Assembly (NCBI RefSeq): GCF_900636765.1
Contig: NZ_LR134313.1
Location: forward strand, 186,001 to 250,000
Length of the DNA: 64,000 bases
Direction: 5' to 3'
Origin: Neisseria canis
GTDB lineage: Bacteria > Pseudomonadota > Gammaproteobacteria > Burkholderiales > Neisseriaceae
Under the pieces are notes generated by a model, which was not told the origin of the DNA, did no database searches, and worked only from the letters and a program-made list of their open reading frames with translations. Of this stretch, positions 1 through 8,513 are shown one piece after another. How positions within the stretch are numbered: the stretch's first letter is position 1; every line of letters starts with the position of its first letter. A program made the translations under genes and the position numbers.

Positions 1-284
1 GTCAGCATTAAAGGAAAATCTTCGTCGCCCAATAACATCAAACGGCAACGTTCGCCTTCCGACCACTTTAACGCCGCATCAGCCGAAGCTTTTGCAAGCT
101 CACGTCCGGTATCCCACTCTTTTGCCGCCTGTTTATGGTGCACCAAGTGCGCAATTTGTTCTGCCGACGCGGCTAAAGCTTGTTTAGCAGAGCCGAAAAA
201 ACGGATAAGGTTTAAAAAACTTTCGGCACCGATGTAAGGCGTGAGTGCCAATTGCACCCAAGCATAGTATTCATAATGATTCAT
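1..284 (-). CDS. dprA: DNA processing protein DprA, N-terminal part
   Basis: The 94 codons present read leftwards from an ATG at 284 and run off the window edge. They begin MNHYEYYAWVQLAL and include TPYIGAESFLNLIRFFGSA and LMLLGDEDFPLML, which match the N-terminal SAM-like part of neisserial DprA as I remember it. DprA loads RecA onto incoming single-stranded DNA during natural transformation. The Rossmann core is outside the window, so function is inferred from the N-terminus and context. A DUS lies just upstream at 304-317. In meningococci dprA also lies near the def-fmt-rsmB-ntrYX cluster, which supports the call. Confidence 0.85.
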   Translation of the reverse strand, partial: MNHYEYYAWVQLALTPYIGAESFLNLIRFFGSAKQALAASAEQIAHLVHHKQAAKEWDTGRELAKASADAALKWSEGERCRLMLLGDEDFPLML

Positions 285-303
285 TATTCCGCCTTGTAAT
301 GTG

Positions 304-317
304 TTTCAGACAGGCAT
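304..317. repeat. DNA uptake sequence, wad dialect
   Basis: TTTCAGACAGGCAT is the reverse complement of ATGCCTGTCTGAAA. It is the first copy of a motif that recurs dozens of times in the window, on either strand, inside genes and between them. It is a 12-mer uptake signal recognised during transformation (family knowledge: ComP binding). A second single copy lies at 453-466, downstream of the LysM-family gene. Confidence 0.85.
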
Positions 318-424
318 TATTACCGGATTAAAATTATTTTCTTAATTACAGTTTCACATGTAGCTCATATACTGTAAAGAACAATTTACAGCAAATACCC
401 ATATCCCCGCCCTCAATAGAAATA

Positions 425-453
425 ATAAAGCACACAAATTTTGTGTGCTTTAT
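425..453 (-). terminator. Putative hairpin terminator after the LysM-family gene
   Basis: ATAAAGCACACAAA is followed after a single base by its inverted copy TTTGTGTGCTTTAT. The hairpin sits about 35 bases beyond the stop of the leftward gene at 486 and is followed on that strand by an AT-rich stretch. The T-run is short, so efficiency is uncertain. Confidence 0.5.
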
Positions 454-485
454 TTCAGACAGGCATTAATTCTTAACCACCAGAA

Positions 486-1601
486 TTAATAGGGATTAAT
501 GTTGCTTCTGTAATTATATTCGTTGTGTTCGGTATCATGAGGATCCTGCGGAACATTTCTCACATGAACCTTATCGCTCTTCATATTATCCAAATCCTGC
601 CCCGATTCCGAAGCCACATCACCGATATTGATATTGGTTAGGCTCTCCAGAATAATAGCCGAAGATAAATTTTGGCTGGTTTTATACACCATTGCCAGGC
701 CGACTTCCTCAGCAGGAATAGACACATATTTCATCATGCTGCGTCGGCCTTTTTTACCTTCGTCAAAATCCATTTTAACCTGTTGGCTCTTTTTATATAA
801 GCTCACTACACTGCCCACATCCAAACCGCCCGCCTCACCTTTATTCAGAGTAATGGTTTGAAACTGGCCTGCTTCGCCTACGCCGTCGAAAATCGATACC
901 ACACGCGCATCAATATGTTGACTGGGCGCATGGGGCTGAATATTGCGATTGAGTGTTTGCAGGTTTTCATCCAACTTCAGCAGATAATCGCCTTTTTTGA
1001 TTTCCGAAATCGCTTCTTCCACTACCATAGGTTGTGCGGTTTTGGTAGGCACTTTAGCCAGCGGATGTAAGCGGGTGTAATATTCGCCGTCCTGCAAATA
1101 TTGGGCATCTTTTTCGCTGCGCGCGTCTAAAGCGCTGTTGGTGTAAGGCAAAGTGCTGATAATGCCGCTGAATACCACTTCCTGACCTAAAAACTTATTG
1201 GTTTCCGGATCGAGAACATCTTTACGCGCACGGTATACCAAATAGCGACCCGGCTCATTGATACCGTAAGCATAAACGCGGTCACCTTTACTATACATTA
1301 CCCGATTGTCCGGGCCTTTAATCAAGCGTGGTGCATTTTGAGTTTCCTTTTGCGGAATCACTTGCGGATGCCGCATAAACATACGGAAAAAATCCACGTT
1401 CACGGCTTGGATACCGTAGCCGGAAGACACTTCGCGCACGCGGGGCGCCAGCTTAACGGTAGGAATGTGTTCACTTTGATTGTAAGTACGGCTGATTTTT
1501 GCTTTGGATGTTTTTTTGGCTTTTACCTTCGATTTAGCCATAGCCGGCGCAGAAATAGCCACGCCAAGCGCACAAAGCAAGGTTATAATATGTTTTTGCA
1601 T
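486..1601 (-). CDS. Secreted LysM-family protein lacking the LysM domain
   Basis: 371 residues with a clear signal peptide (MQKHIITLLCALG...APAMA, about residues 1-22). The body, from about residue 45, contains the block GYGIQAVNVDFFRMFMRHPQVIPQKE and later segments typical of the neisserial 'LysM peptidoglycan-binding domain' protein that precedes def. In that family the signal peptide is normally followed by a LysM module (YxVxxGDTLWxI pattern). Here residues 23-42 are instead a short Lys/Ser-rich linker (KSKVKAKKTSKAK...) and no LysM motif is visible. A good ribosome site (AGGGGAG) precedes the ATG at 1601. The role is probably periplasmic and cell-wall related, but the expected wall-binding module is absent. 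The family assignment rests on remembered homologues. Confidence 0.75.
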   Translation of the reverse strand: MQKHIITLLCALGVAISAPAMAKSKVKAKKTSKAKISRTYNQSEHIPTVKLAPRVREVSSGYGIQAVNVDFFRMFMRHPQVIPQKETQNAPRLIKGPDNRVMYSKGDRVYAYGINEPGRYLVYRARKDVLDPETNKFLGQEVVFSGIISTLPYTNSALDARSEKDAQYLQDGEYYTRLHPLAKVPTKTAQPMVVEEAISEIKKGDYLLKLDENLQTLNRNIQPHAPSQHIDARVVSIFDGVGEAGQFQTITLNKGEAGGLDVGSVVSLYKKSQQVKMDFDEGKKGRRSMMKYVSIPAEEVGLAMVYKTSQNLSSAIILESLTNINIGDVASESGQDLDNMKSDKVHVRNVPQDPHDTEHNEYNYRSNINPY

Positions 1602-1774
1602 GACGAACTCCCCTTGAAATACTTCAATACAGTCATCTATTCGTTTAATTAATTAAAACAAACGAGCCAATTAACTTAACCCGCCCCTAAATACTTAATG
1701 CGGTATTTTAACACCGTTTTCAGTTAATATCCTAGCGTTGAAAGAAAACTGACATTATTGTTATCGAGAGAATT

Positions 1775-2278
1775 ATGGCTTTATTAAATATCTTAAAATA
1801 TCCCGATGAACGGCTGCATATTGTTGCCAAACCGGTTGCGGAAATTGACGGGCGCATTAAAACTTTGGTTGCCGACATGTTTGAAACCATGTACGAAGCC
1901 CGCGGCATCGGTTTGGCGGCAACCCAAGTAGATGTGCATGAACGTGTGGTTGTGATGGATTTAAGCGAAGAGCGCAACGAGCCGCGCGTATTCATCAACC
2001 CGCAAATTACCCATAAAGACGGTGAAACCACTTACGAAGAAGGCTGTCTTTCCGTTCCCGGCATTTACGATAATGTAACGCGCGCCGAAAGGGTAACCGT
2101 TGAAGCGCTTGATGAAAACGGCGAGAAATTTACCTTGGAAGCCGACGGCTTACTTGCCATCTGCATACAGCACGAGTTGGATCATTTGATGGGCAAAGTG
2201 TTTGTCGAACATCTTTCCCAACTGAAACAAAACCGCATCAAAACCAAGCTGAAAAAACGCGCAAAACACGACTTATAA
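1775..2278 (+). CDS. def: Peptide deformylase
   Basis: 167 residues, the usual length. The enzyme removes the N-formyl group from nascent polypeptides. All three family motifs are present: GIGLAATQV (44-52), EEGCLSVP (88-95, metal ligand C91) and HELDHLMG (133-140, metal ligands H133 and H137, catalytic E134). A purine-rich GAGAG site precedes the ATG. It is followed after 24 bases by fmt, the enzyme that adds the formyl group to the initiator tRNA. This is the classic def-fmt-rsmB order. Confidence 0.97.
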   Translation: MALLNILKYPDERLHIVAKPVAEIDGRIKTLVADMFETMYEARGIGLAATQVDVHERVVVMDLSEERNEPRVFINPQITHKDGETTYEEGCLSVPGIYDNVTRAERVTVEALDENGEKFTLEADGLLAICIQHELDHLMGKVFVEHLSQLKQNRIKTKLKKRAKHDL

Positions 2279-2302
2279 ACTTTTCAGACAGGCATACCCC
2301 TT

Positions 2303-3226
2303 ATGAACGTTATCTTTGCCGGCACACCCGACTTTGCCGCCACCGCGCTTAAAGCCATTGCAGATGCCGGTTTCCACATCCCTTTGGTATTGACCCAACC
2401 CGACCGCCCGAAAGGCCGCGGTATGCAGCTGCAAGCCAGCCCGGTAAAGCAAGCGGCACAAACGCTCGGTTTAAACATTGCCCAACCGCAAACCTTGCGC
2501 AGTGAAGAAACCCAAGCCTTACTGCGCGAACAAAATGCCGATGTAATGGTGGTTGCCGCTTACGGGTTGATTCTGCCTGAAGCTGTTTTAAGCATCCCCA
2601 AACACGGCTGTCTGAATATTCATGCCTCACTCCTCCCGCGCTGGCGCGGAGCCGCCCCTATACAGCGCGCCATCGAAGCCGGCGATACCGAAACCGGTAT
2701 ATGCATCATGAAAATGGACGCAGGCTTGGATACGGGCGACATTATCAGCGAACACAAATACACCATCCAACCCACCGACACAGCCAATGAAGTACACGAT
2801 GCCCTAGCTGAAATCGGCGCTCAAGCAATCGTGGCAGATTTGCAACAACTCGCTCAATCCGGCCGCTTAACTGCCACTAAGCAAAGCGAAAACGGCATCA
2901 CTTACGCTCAAAAATTAAACAAAGAAGAAGCCAAGATCGATTGGCATCAACCGGCTGCTGCAATCGAACGAAAAATCAGGGCGTTCAACCCCGTACCGGC
3001 GGCATGGACAGTATGGCAGGATGCTCCGTTGAAAATCTGGCAGGCCGAGATCATCAACGAAACAGGCGCACCGGGTGAAGTGCTGCGCTGTGATTCCGAG
3101 GGCTTGGTAGTGGCGTGTGAAGAACAGGCTTTACGCATCACCTCGCTGCAACCCGCCGGCAGCAAACGTATGGATATTGCCGCTTTTGCAGCAGGCAGAC
3201 ACATTGATCAAGGCACCGTATTATGA
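2303..3226 (+). CDS. fmt: Methionyl-tRNA formyltransferase
   Basis: 307 residues. It formylates Met-tRNA(fMet) using 10-formyl-tetrahydrofolate. The N-terminal formyltransferase fold starts MNVIFAGTPDFAA and carries the catalytic triad N106/H108/D144 within NIHASLLPRWRGAAP and MDAGLDTGD. The C-terminal tRNA-binding domain covers roughly residues 205-300. A DUS at 2282-2295 fills the short gap after def, and its AGG lies about 10 bases before the ATG, so it may double as the ribosome site. The stop overlaps the rsmB start by 4 bases (ATGA), indicating translational coupling. Confidence 0.97.
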   Translation: MNVIFAGTPDFAATALKAIADAGFHIPLVLTQPDRPKGRGMQLQASPVKQAAQTLGLNIAQPQTLRSEETQALLREQNADVMVVAAYGLILPEAVLSIPKHGCLNIHASLLPRWRGAAPIQRAIEAGDTETGICIMKMDAGLDTGDIISEHKYTIQPTDTANEVHDALAEIGAQAIVADLQQLAQSGRLTATKQSENGITYAQKLNKEEAKIDWHQPAAAIERKIRAFNPVPAAWTVWQDAPLKIWQAEIINETGAPGEVLRCDSEGLVVACEEQALRITSLQPAGSKRMDIAAFAAGRHIDQGTVL

Positions 3227-4485
3227 GCTTGGCACGCATTCAAACCTTAGCAGCACAAAGCGTCGCAGAAGTTGCACAAGGCAGAAACCTGCAAGATGTA
3301 CTTGCCGATATCCGCTCGGCCAACCCAGACTTAGGCCTGTCTGAAAAAGGTGCTTTGCAGGATATTGCTTACGGCTGCCAGCGTTACGCGGGCAGCTTGC
3401 GTTTTATGCTTGCCCGAATGCTGAAAAAGCCGATTACCCATCCGCAATTGGAAAGCCTGCTGCTGGTTGCACTCTACCAGCTCAACCATACGCGAAACGC
3501 ACCGCACGCAGTTGTCAATGAAGCAGTAGAAGCAATCGCCCGCATCGGCAAAGGCCAATACCGTTCGTTTGCCAACGCCATTTTGCGCCGCTTTCTGCGT
3601 GAAAAAGACAAGCTCAACACACAATGCAAAACTAATATAGTTGCCAAATATAACCATCCCGAATGGTGGGTTAAATATCTGCAAAACCACTATCCGAAAT
3701 ATTGGAACAACATCATCACTGCATCACAAAGCCATCCGCCGCTAACACTACGCATCAACTGCCGCCACACAAATGCCGAACGCTACATAGATGAATTACA
3801 AGAAGCAGGCATTGAAGCCAAACAATTGGGCACCCATGCAGTAAAACTGAAAGAAGCCCTGCCCGTTAGCCAAATTCCCGGATTCAGCGAAGGCAGGGTA
3901 TCCGTGCAGGATTATGGTGCGCAACAAGCCGCATTGATCTTAAAACCGCAAAACGGCGAGCGCATTTTAGATGCCTGTGCCGCGCCCGGAGGAAAAACCG
4001 GCCACATACTGGAATTGGCAGACTGCCACCTCACAGCACTAGACATCGATGAAGCCCGTTTGGCGCGCGTACGCAACAATTTAGACCGTTTAGGCTTTCA
4101 GACAGGCATTGTTATCCGCTGCGCCGACGCACAAGACACGGCATCGTGGTATGATGGGCAAATATTTGATGCCATACTTGCCGACGTACCCTGCACCGCC
4201 TCCGGCGTAGTAAAGCGCAATCCCGACATCAAATGGCTACGCCGCCCCACGGATGCATTCAAAACAGCACGCCAGCAAGAAACATTACTCGATACCCTTT
4301 GGGAGCTTCTCAAACCGGGCGGCCGTATGCTTTTAGCAACTTGCTCCATATTTGAAGAAGAAAACAGCAGCCAATTACAAAAATTCCTAAACCGGCATGC
4401 TGATGCCCAATGCGACGAAACACATGTTTTACTCCCAAATAACAACCAAGATGGCTTTTATTACGCGCTTATTCAAAAGCGGTAG
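3223..4485 (+). CDS. rsmB: 16S rRNA m5C967 methyltransferase RsmB
   Basis: 420 residues. An N-terminal NusB-like RNA-binding domain (about 1-130) is followed by a SAM-dependent RNA methyltransferase domain. SAM-binding motif I reads DACAAPGGKTGHILEL. The two catalytic-region cysteines are C324 in DVPCTASG and C374 in LLATCSIFEEEN; the latter is the usual nucleophile in this family. A DUS lies inside the gene at 4096-4109 and is translated as FQTGIV. The start overlaps the fmt stop, and the 3' end overlaps the next gene by 35 bases. Confidence 0.95.
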   Translation: MSLARIQTLAAQSVAEVAQGRNLQDVLADIRSANPDLGLSEKGALQDIAYGCQRYAGSLRFMLARMLKKPITHPQLESLLLVALYQLNHTRNAPHAVVNEAVEAIARIGKGQYRSFANAILRRFLREKDKLNTQCKTNIVAKYNHPEWWVKYLQNHYPKYWNNIITASQSHPPLTLRINCRHTNAERYIDELQEAGIEAKQLGTHAVKLKEALPVSQIPGFSEGRVSVQDYGAQQAALILKPQNGERILDACAAPGGKTGHILELADCHLTALDIDEARLARVRNNLDRLGFQTGIVIRCADAQDTASWYDGQIFDAILADVPCTASGVVKRNPDIKWLRRPTDAFKTARQQETLLDTLWELLKPGGRMLLATCSIFEEENSSQLQKFLNRHADAQCDETHVLLPNNNQDGFYYALIQKR

Positions 4486-5053
4486 TGCCTTTCTACTGCT
4501 TTTTATAGCCCTTACTGCATTCTTCCCCATTTCCTCCCGGGCAGAAGGCATCAGTGCACTCCGCAGCCAAGCTTACCTAACCGAAAATGGTCAGCTGGCC
4601 ATCAGCAGCCGTTTCAAAAACGAATTGCCCGATCAACTCAAGCAGGCCCTAAGGCAAGGCGTTCCGCTGCATTTCACACTGCAATATCAATTATCCGCAC
4701 CCACCTGGGCAGCTTACAAATTCAAATTCAACCAAATCGTAGGCAGCGACAGCCAAGTTTCCTACAAGCTCTCATATCACCCACTCACCAACCGTTACCG
4801 AATAAGTGTCGGAACGTTCTCCACAGAATACAATAATTTAGAAACCGCTCTTCGCGGGGTCGGCGCCATTTCCGATTGGCGCGTATTGCCATCAGGCGCT
4901 TTATCGGGCGAAACCGCGGAAAGTGTCCGAGCAGAAATCAGATTGGCGCTCAGCACCTCCAAGCTTCCCAAACCTTTCCAGATTAACGCCATCAATTCGA
5001 AAAGCTGGCAACTTGATTCAGGCTGGAAATCACTGAACATCAGCACGGAATAA
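4451..5053 (+). CDS. DUF4390 family exported protein
   Basis: About 200 residues from the ATG at 4451, chosen because it places a signal peptide (MAFITRLFKSGSAFLLLFIALTAFF..) at the N-terminus. A longer open frame starts at 4397 but lies deep inside rsmB. The mature part resembles DUF4390 proteins, which commonly precede ntrY in betaproteobacteria. The function is unknown. It overlaps the end of rsmB by 35 bases and sits 4 bases before ntrY, so all are probably co-transcribed. Confidence 0.8.
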   Translation: MAFITRLFKSGSAFLLLFIALTAFFPISSRAEGISALRSQAYLTENGQLAISSRFKNELPDQLKQALRQGVPLHFTLQYQLSAPTWAAYKFKFNQIVGSDSQVSYKLSYHPLTNRYRISVGTFSTEYNNLETALRGVGAISDWRVLPSGALSGETAESVRAEIRLALSTSKLPKPFQINAINSKSWQLDSGWKSLNISTE

Positions 5054-5057
5054 CGCC

Positions 5058-7172
5058 ATGATCCAGCGCCTGCTTCCACTGATTATTATCACGTCTATCG
5101 CATTGCTTTACCTGCTGACCTTGTCAACCAGAAGCAACAGCGACCTAGCCGATTATTTCTGGTGGTTTATCGTAGCCGCTTCCGTGCTGATTGCCATATT
5201 GTTCGTTGCCGTTATCCGCTACATTTGGTTTTTGACCCAGGCGCACCGAAAAAAAGTATTAGGCTCGCAAATCGCACGCCGCTTGGCTATCATGTTTACC
5301 GTAGTAACCGTTTTACCCGGTTTGTTTGTATTCGGCGTATCCGCCCAATTTATTTCCAACAGCATCAATTCTTGGTTTGGCGACGAAACCGACCAAGCTT
5401 TGGAACATAGTTTGAGCCTGAGCAAATCGGCCCTCAACTTGGCAGTAGACAACTCGTTCGGCCGTGCCGTTAATATGCAAGTGGATTTATTCCGCTCCGT
5501 TTCACGCGGCCGAAGCCTGATGAGTTCATTGGAAAACGCACCTTTAGCCAACCAATTTGAACAATTAGCTCTTTATAATTTGAGCACCAATCAAACCAGC
5601 ACCGAACGCAATCCCAGAAAATTACCGGCCGCCTCCCCTTCTTCGGAAATATTAGACGAGCTTGCCAATGACGGCTCTTCCCGCTCAATAGAAAGCATCA
5701 ACGGTACGTTATATGCACAAGGCTGGCTGGTGCTACCCGAATATAACCAGCAGCAATACGCTTTATTTTTCCGCCAGCCCATTCCAAACAAAGTAGCACA
5801 AGATGCAACCCTAATCGAAAGCGCTCGGGCTAAATATGCCGAGCTCAGTTACGCAAAAAAAGGATTACGTAACTTTTTCCTGATTACCCTTCTGGTTGCC
5901 ACACTCATTGCCATTATGCTGGCACTGAGCATGGCTCTGTTTTTCTCTTACCGCTTTATCGAACCCATCCTCTCTTTGGCCGAAGGCGCACGCGCTATCG
6001 CCCAGGGCGATTTTTCACAAAAACGTCCCGTATTCCGCAACGACGAATTAGGCAGGCTCACCCATTTGTTCAACCATATGACCGAGCAACTCAGCCTTGC
6101 CCAAGAATCGGCAGAGCGCAACCGTTTGCAAACAGAAGCCGCCAGAGATTATTTGGAAACCGTATTAGAGAGCCTGACCGCAGGTGTGGTTACCCTTGAT
6201 CATTCAGGCATTCTGAAAACTTTTAACCAAAGTGCAGAAAAAATCCTCGGTATTCCGTTGGATGATATGCTGGGCAGCAATTGGCGCGAATGGAGCCGGC
6301 AATCACCTCAGCAAGCCATGCTGGCAGAAGTTTTAGAAACCATTTTAGGCACATTGGAAACCGACAAGCCCATACAGATACCTTACACGGCGCCTGACGA
6401 AGCAAGAATTCTACTGGGCAAGGCTACACCTTTGCAGGAAGACGGCTTAGTTATCGTATTCGACGACGTTACAGCCTTAGTCCGCGCCCAAAAAGAAGCG
6501 GCATGGGGAGAAGTGGCCAAACGGCTGGCACATGAAATCCGTAATCCGCTCACACCCATCCAGCTTTCTGCCGAGCGCATGGCATGGAAGCTGCAAGACA
6601 AATTGGATGAGAAAGATGCCCAAATTCTCAACCGCTCGACCAATACCATCATCAAGCAAGTAGAAGCTTTAAAAGAAATGGTAGAAGCATTCCGCAATTA
6701 TGCCCGATCCCCCTCGCTGAAATTCGAAACCATTGATTTAAACGAAATCTGCGAAGAAGTGCTTTTATTATATGAAGGCAGCCCGTGTACATTTACATCC
6801 AATTTGAGTAATATACCCGTTTATATCCAAGCTGATCATGGCGCAATGCGTCAGGTTCTGCACAATATTTTGAAAAATGCAGCAGAAGCCGCCTCAGAAA
6901 GCGACTCCCCCAAAGTTGATTTAAGCATTGGCCGTGATGAACAATATGCCATATTAACCGTATGCAATAACGGCAAAAGCTTCAGCAACGAAATGCTCCA
7001 CAACGCTTTCGAGCCTTATATTACCGATAAACCAACCGGCACAGGTTTAGGCTTGCCGGTAGTTAAGAAAATCATTGAAGAGCATGGCGGACGCATCAGC
7101 ATAAACAATCAAACAACAGGCGGGGCGTGTGTTAAGATCTCCCTGCCGGAATTGGTGGAAAATAAAGAATGA
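5058..7172 (+). CDS. ntrY: Nitrogen-regulation-type sensor histidine kinase NtrY
   Basis: 704 residues. Two N-terminal membrane segments (about 7-22 and 34-60) are followed by a third near 75-100, then a periplasmic-type domain and another membrane segment near 275-300. Next come a HAMP linker (about 300-350), a PAS domain (about 365-465) and the kinase core. The phosphorylated histidine is H492 in AKRLAHEIRNPLTPIQLSAE. The ATP-binding part has NILKNAAEA and GTGLGLPVVKK. It pairs with ntrX, whose start overlaps the stop by 4 bases. In neisserial literature NtrYX influences respiratory enzymes rather than nitrogen metabolism. Confidence 0.95.
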   Translation: MIQRLLPLIIITSIALLYLLTLSTRSNSDLADYFWWFIVAASVLIAILFVAVIRYIWFLTQAHRKKVLGSQIARRLAIMFTVVTVLPGLFVFGVSAQFISNSINSWFGDETDQALEHSLSLSKSALNLAVDNSFGRAVNMQVDLFRSVSRGRSLMSSLENAPLANQFEQLALYNLSTNQTSTERNPRKLPAASPSSEILDELANDGSSRSIESINGTLYAQGWLVLPEYNQQQYALFFRQPIPNKVAQDATLIESARAKYAELSYAKKGLRNFFLITLLVATLIAIMLALSMALFFSYRFIEPILSLAEGARAIAQGDFSQKRPVFRNDELGRLTHLFNHMTEQLSLAQESAERNRLQTEAARDYLETVLESLTAGVVTLDHSGILKTFNQSAEKILGIPLDDMLGSNWREWSRQSPQQAMLAEVLETILGTLETDKPIQIPYTAPDEARILLGKATPLQEDGLVIVFDDVTALVRAQKEAAWGEVAKRLAHEIRNPLTPIQLSAERMAWKLQDKLDEKDAQILNRSTNTIIKQVEALKEMVEAFRNYARSPSLKFETIDLNEICEEVLLLYEGSPCTFTSNLSNIPVYIQADHGAMRQVLHNILKNAAEAASESDSPKVDLSIGRDEQYAILTVCNNGKSFSNEMLHNAFEPYITDKPTGTGLGLPVVKKIIEEHGGRISINNQTTGGACVKISLPELVENKE

Positions 7173-8470
7173 GAAGTAGCGACATCTTAATCGTAGATGA
7201 CGAAATCGGCATCCGCGACTTACTATCAGACATTTTGCAAGACGAAGGGCACACAGTTGCTTTGGCTGAAAACGCCGAAGAAGCCCGTCGTTTGCGCAAT
7301 CAAATCCGCCCGGCGATGGTACTGCTGGATATATGGATGCCGGATTGTGACGGGATTACCTTATTAAAAGAATGGTCGAAAAACGGCCAGCTCAATATGC
7401 CGGTTGTCATGATGAGCGGCCATGCCAGCATTGACACCGCCGTTGAGGCAACCAAAATCGGCGCACTGGATTTTTTAGAAAAGCCTATTGCATTAAAGCG
7501 GCTCTTAGCCACCGTTGAACGCGCTCTAAAATACAGCGAAATGCAGGCTGCATCCGGCTTATCGTTCGACAAACTCGGCAACAGCCCCGCTATTCAAGAA
7601 CTCAACCAAACCCTGGAAACAGCGGCCAAACAAAATGTGCCCGTATTGTTAAACGGCGAATCAGGTTCCCCATTCGAGCTGGTAGCGCGCTATTTTCAAA
7701 AAAACAAAACGCCTTGGGTCGAACCGAACAAAACAGAACATATCGTCGACACACCGATGGAGTTACTGCAAAAAGCCGCCAACGGCATTTTATATTTAGG
7801 CGACATTTCCCAATACAGCCGCAATATCCAACAGGGCATTGCATTCTTAATCAGCAAAACCGACCGCTACAATGCGCGTATCGTCTGCTCTTGCAGCGTC
7901 CCGTTTGAAAACCTGCAGGAAAACAATCCCGACTGCAAACTGGTTTCGGCGCTGGAAAAACACATTATCCATATTCCGCCTTTACGGGAACAAGCCGACG
8001 ATATCGCATTTTTGATTGATACCATCATCACAGAGTTAGCGGAAACCCAAAAAATTCCTCCGGTAAAATTCAGCCCTGCCGCGATAAGCGCCCTGCGCCA
8101 ATATGAATGGCCGGGCAATTACGACCAGCTGTGCAACATCGTTAAAAATCTCGCGTTGACCGCCGAGCAAAATGAAGTGGACGAATCTGCCGTTATGGAG
8201 ATTTTAGGCCAGTTCTCAACCAACCAATCGCCGGAAATCATCGGCGGCTTCAACTTCAACCTGCCTTTGCGAGAATTGCGTGAAGAAGTGGAGCGGCGCT
8301 ATTTTGAATACCATATTGCCCAAGAAGGCCAAAATATGAGCCGCGTTGCACAAAAAGTCGGCTTGGAGCGCACTCACCTTTACCGCAAACTGAAGCAGCT
8401 GAAAATCAACTTCTCCCGCCGCCAAAACTCCGGCAAATCCGATGAGATAGGCGAAAACGGCGAAGAGTAA
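7169..8470 (+). CDS. ntrX: Response regulator NtrX with a degenerate AAA+ domain
   Basis: 433 residues. The receiver domain (1-120) has D54 in LLDIWMPDCDG and the conserved lysine in DFLEKPI. The central domain looks like a sigma-54 activator AAA+ module but is decayed: where Walker A should read GESGSGKE it reads GESGSPFE (about residue 163), and no GAFTGA loop is visible. The Fis-type helix-turn-helix at the C-terminus is intact (MSRVAQKVGLERTHLYRKLK). It probably acts as a DNA-binding phospho-switch without ATP-driven sigma-54 activation. Contrast PilR in the same window, which keeps both motifs. Confidence 0.93.
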   Translation: MRSSDILIVDDEIGIRDLLSDILQDEGHTVALAENAEEARRLRNQIRPAMVLLDIWMPDCDGITLLKEWSKNGQLNMPVVMMSGHASIDTAVEATKIGALDFLEKPIALKRLLATVERALKYSEMQAASGLSFDKLGNSPAIQELNQTLETAAKQNVPVLLNGESGSPFELVARYFQKNKTPWVEPNKTEHIVDTPMELLQKAANGILYLGDISQYSRNIQQGIAFLISKTDRYNARIVCSCSVPFENLQENNPDCKLVSALEKHIIHIPPLREQADDIAFLIDTIITELAETQKIPPVKFSPAAISALRQYEWPGNYDQLCNIVKNLALTAEQNEVDESAVMEILGQFSTNQSPEIIGGFNFNLPLRELREEVERRYFEYHIAQEGQNMSRVAQKVGLERTHLYRKLKQLKINFSRRQNSGKSDEIGENGEE

Positions 8471-8484
8471 CCCTCAAATACGAC

Positions 8485-8513
8485 AATGCCTGTCTGAAAA
8501 CTTTCAGACAGGC
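8485..8513 (+). terminator. Inverted DUS terminator behind ntrX, cut by an IS
   Basis: ATGCCTGTCTGAAAA then CTTTCAGACAGGC forms the usual DUS-pair hairpin, but the closing AT and the T-run (ATTTTTT at 9597-9603) now lie on the far side of the IS element. The hairpin arm is therefore shortened by two bases and separated from its T-tract. Confidence 0.75.
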
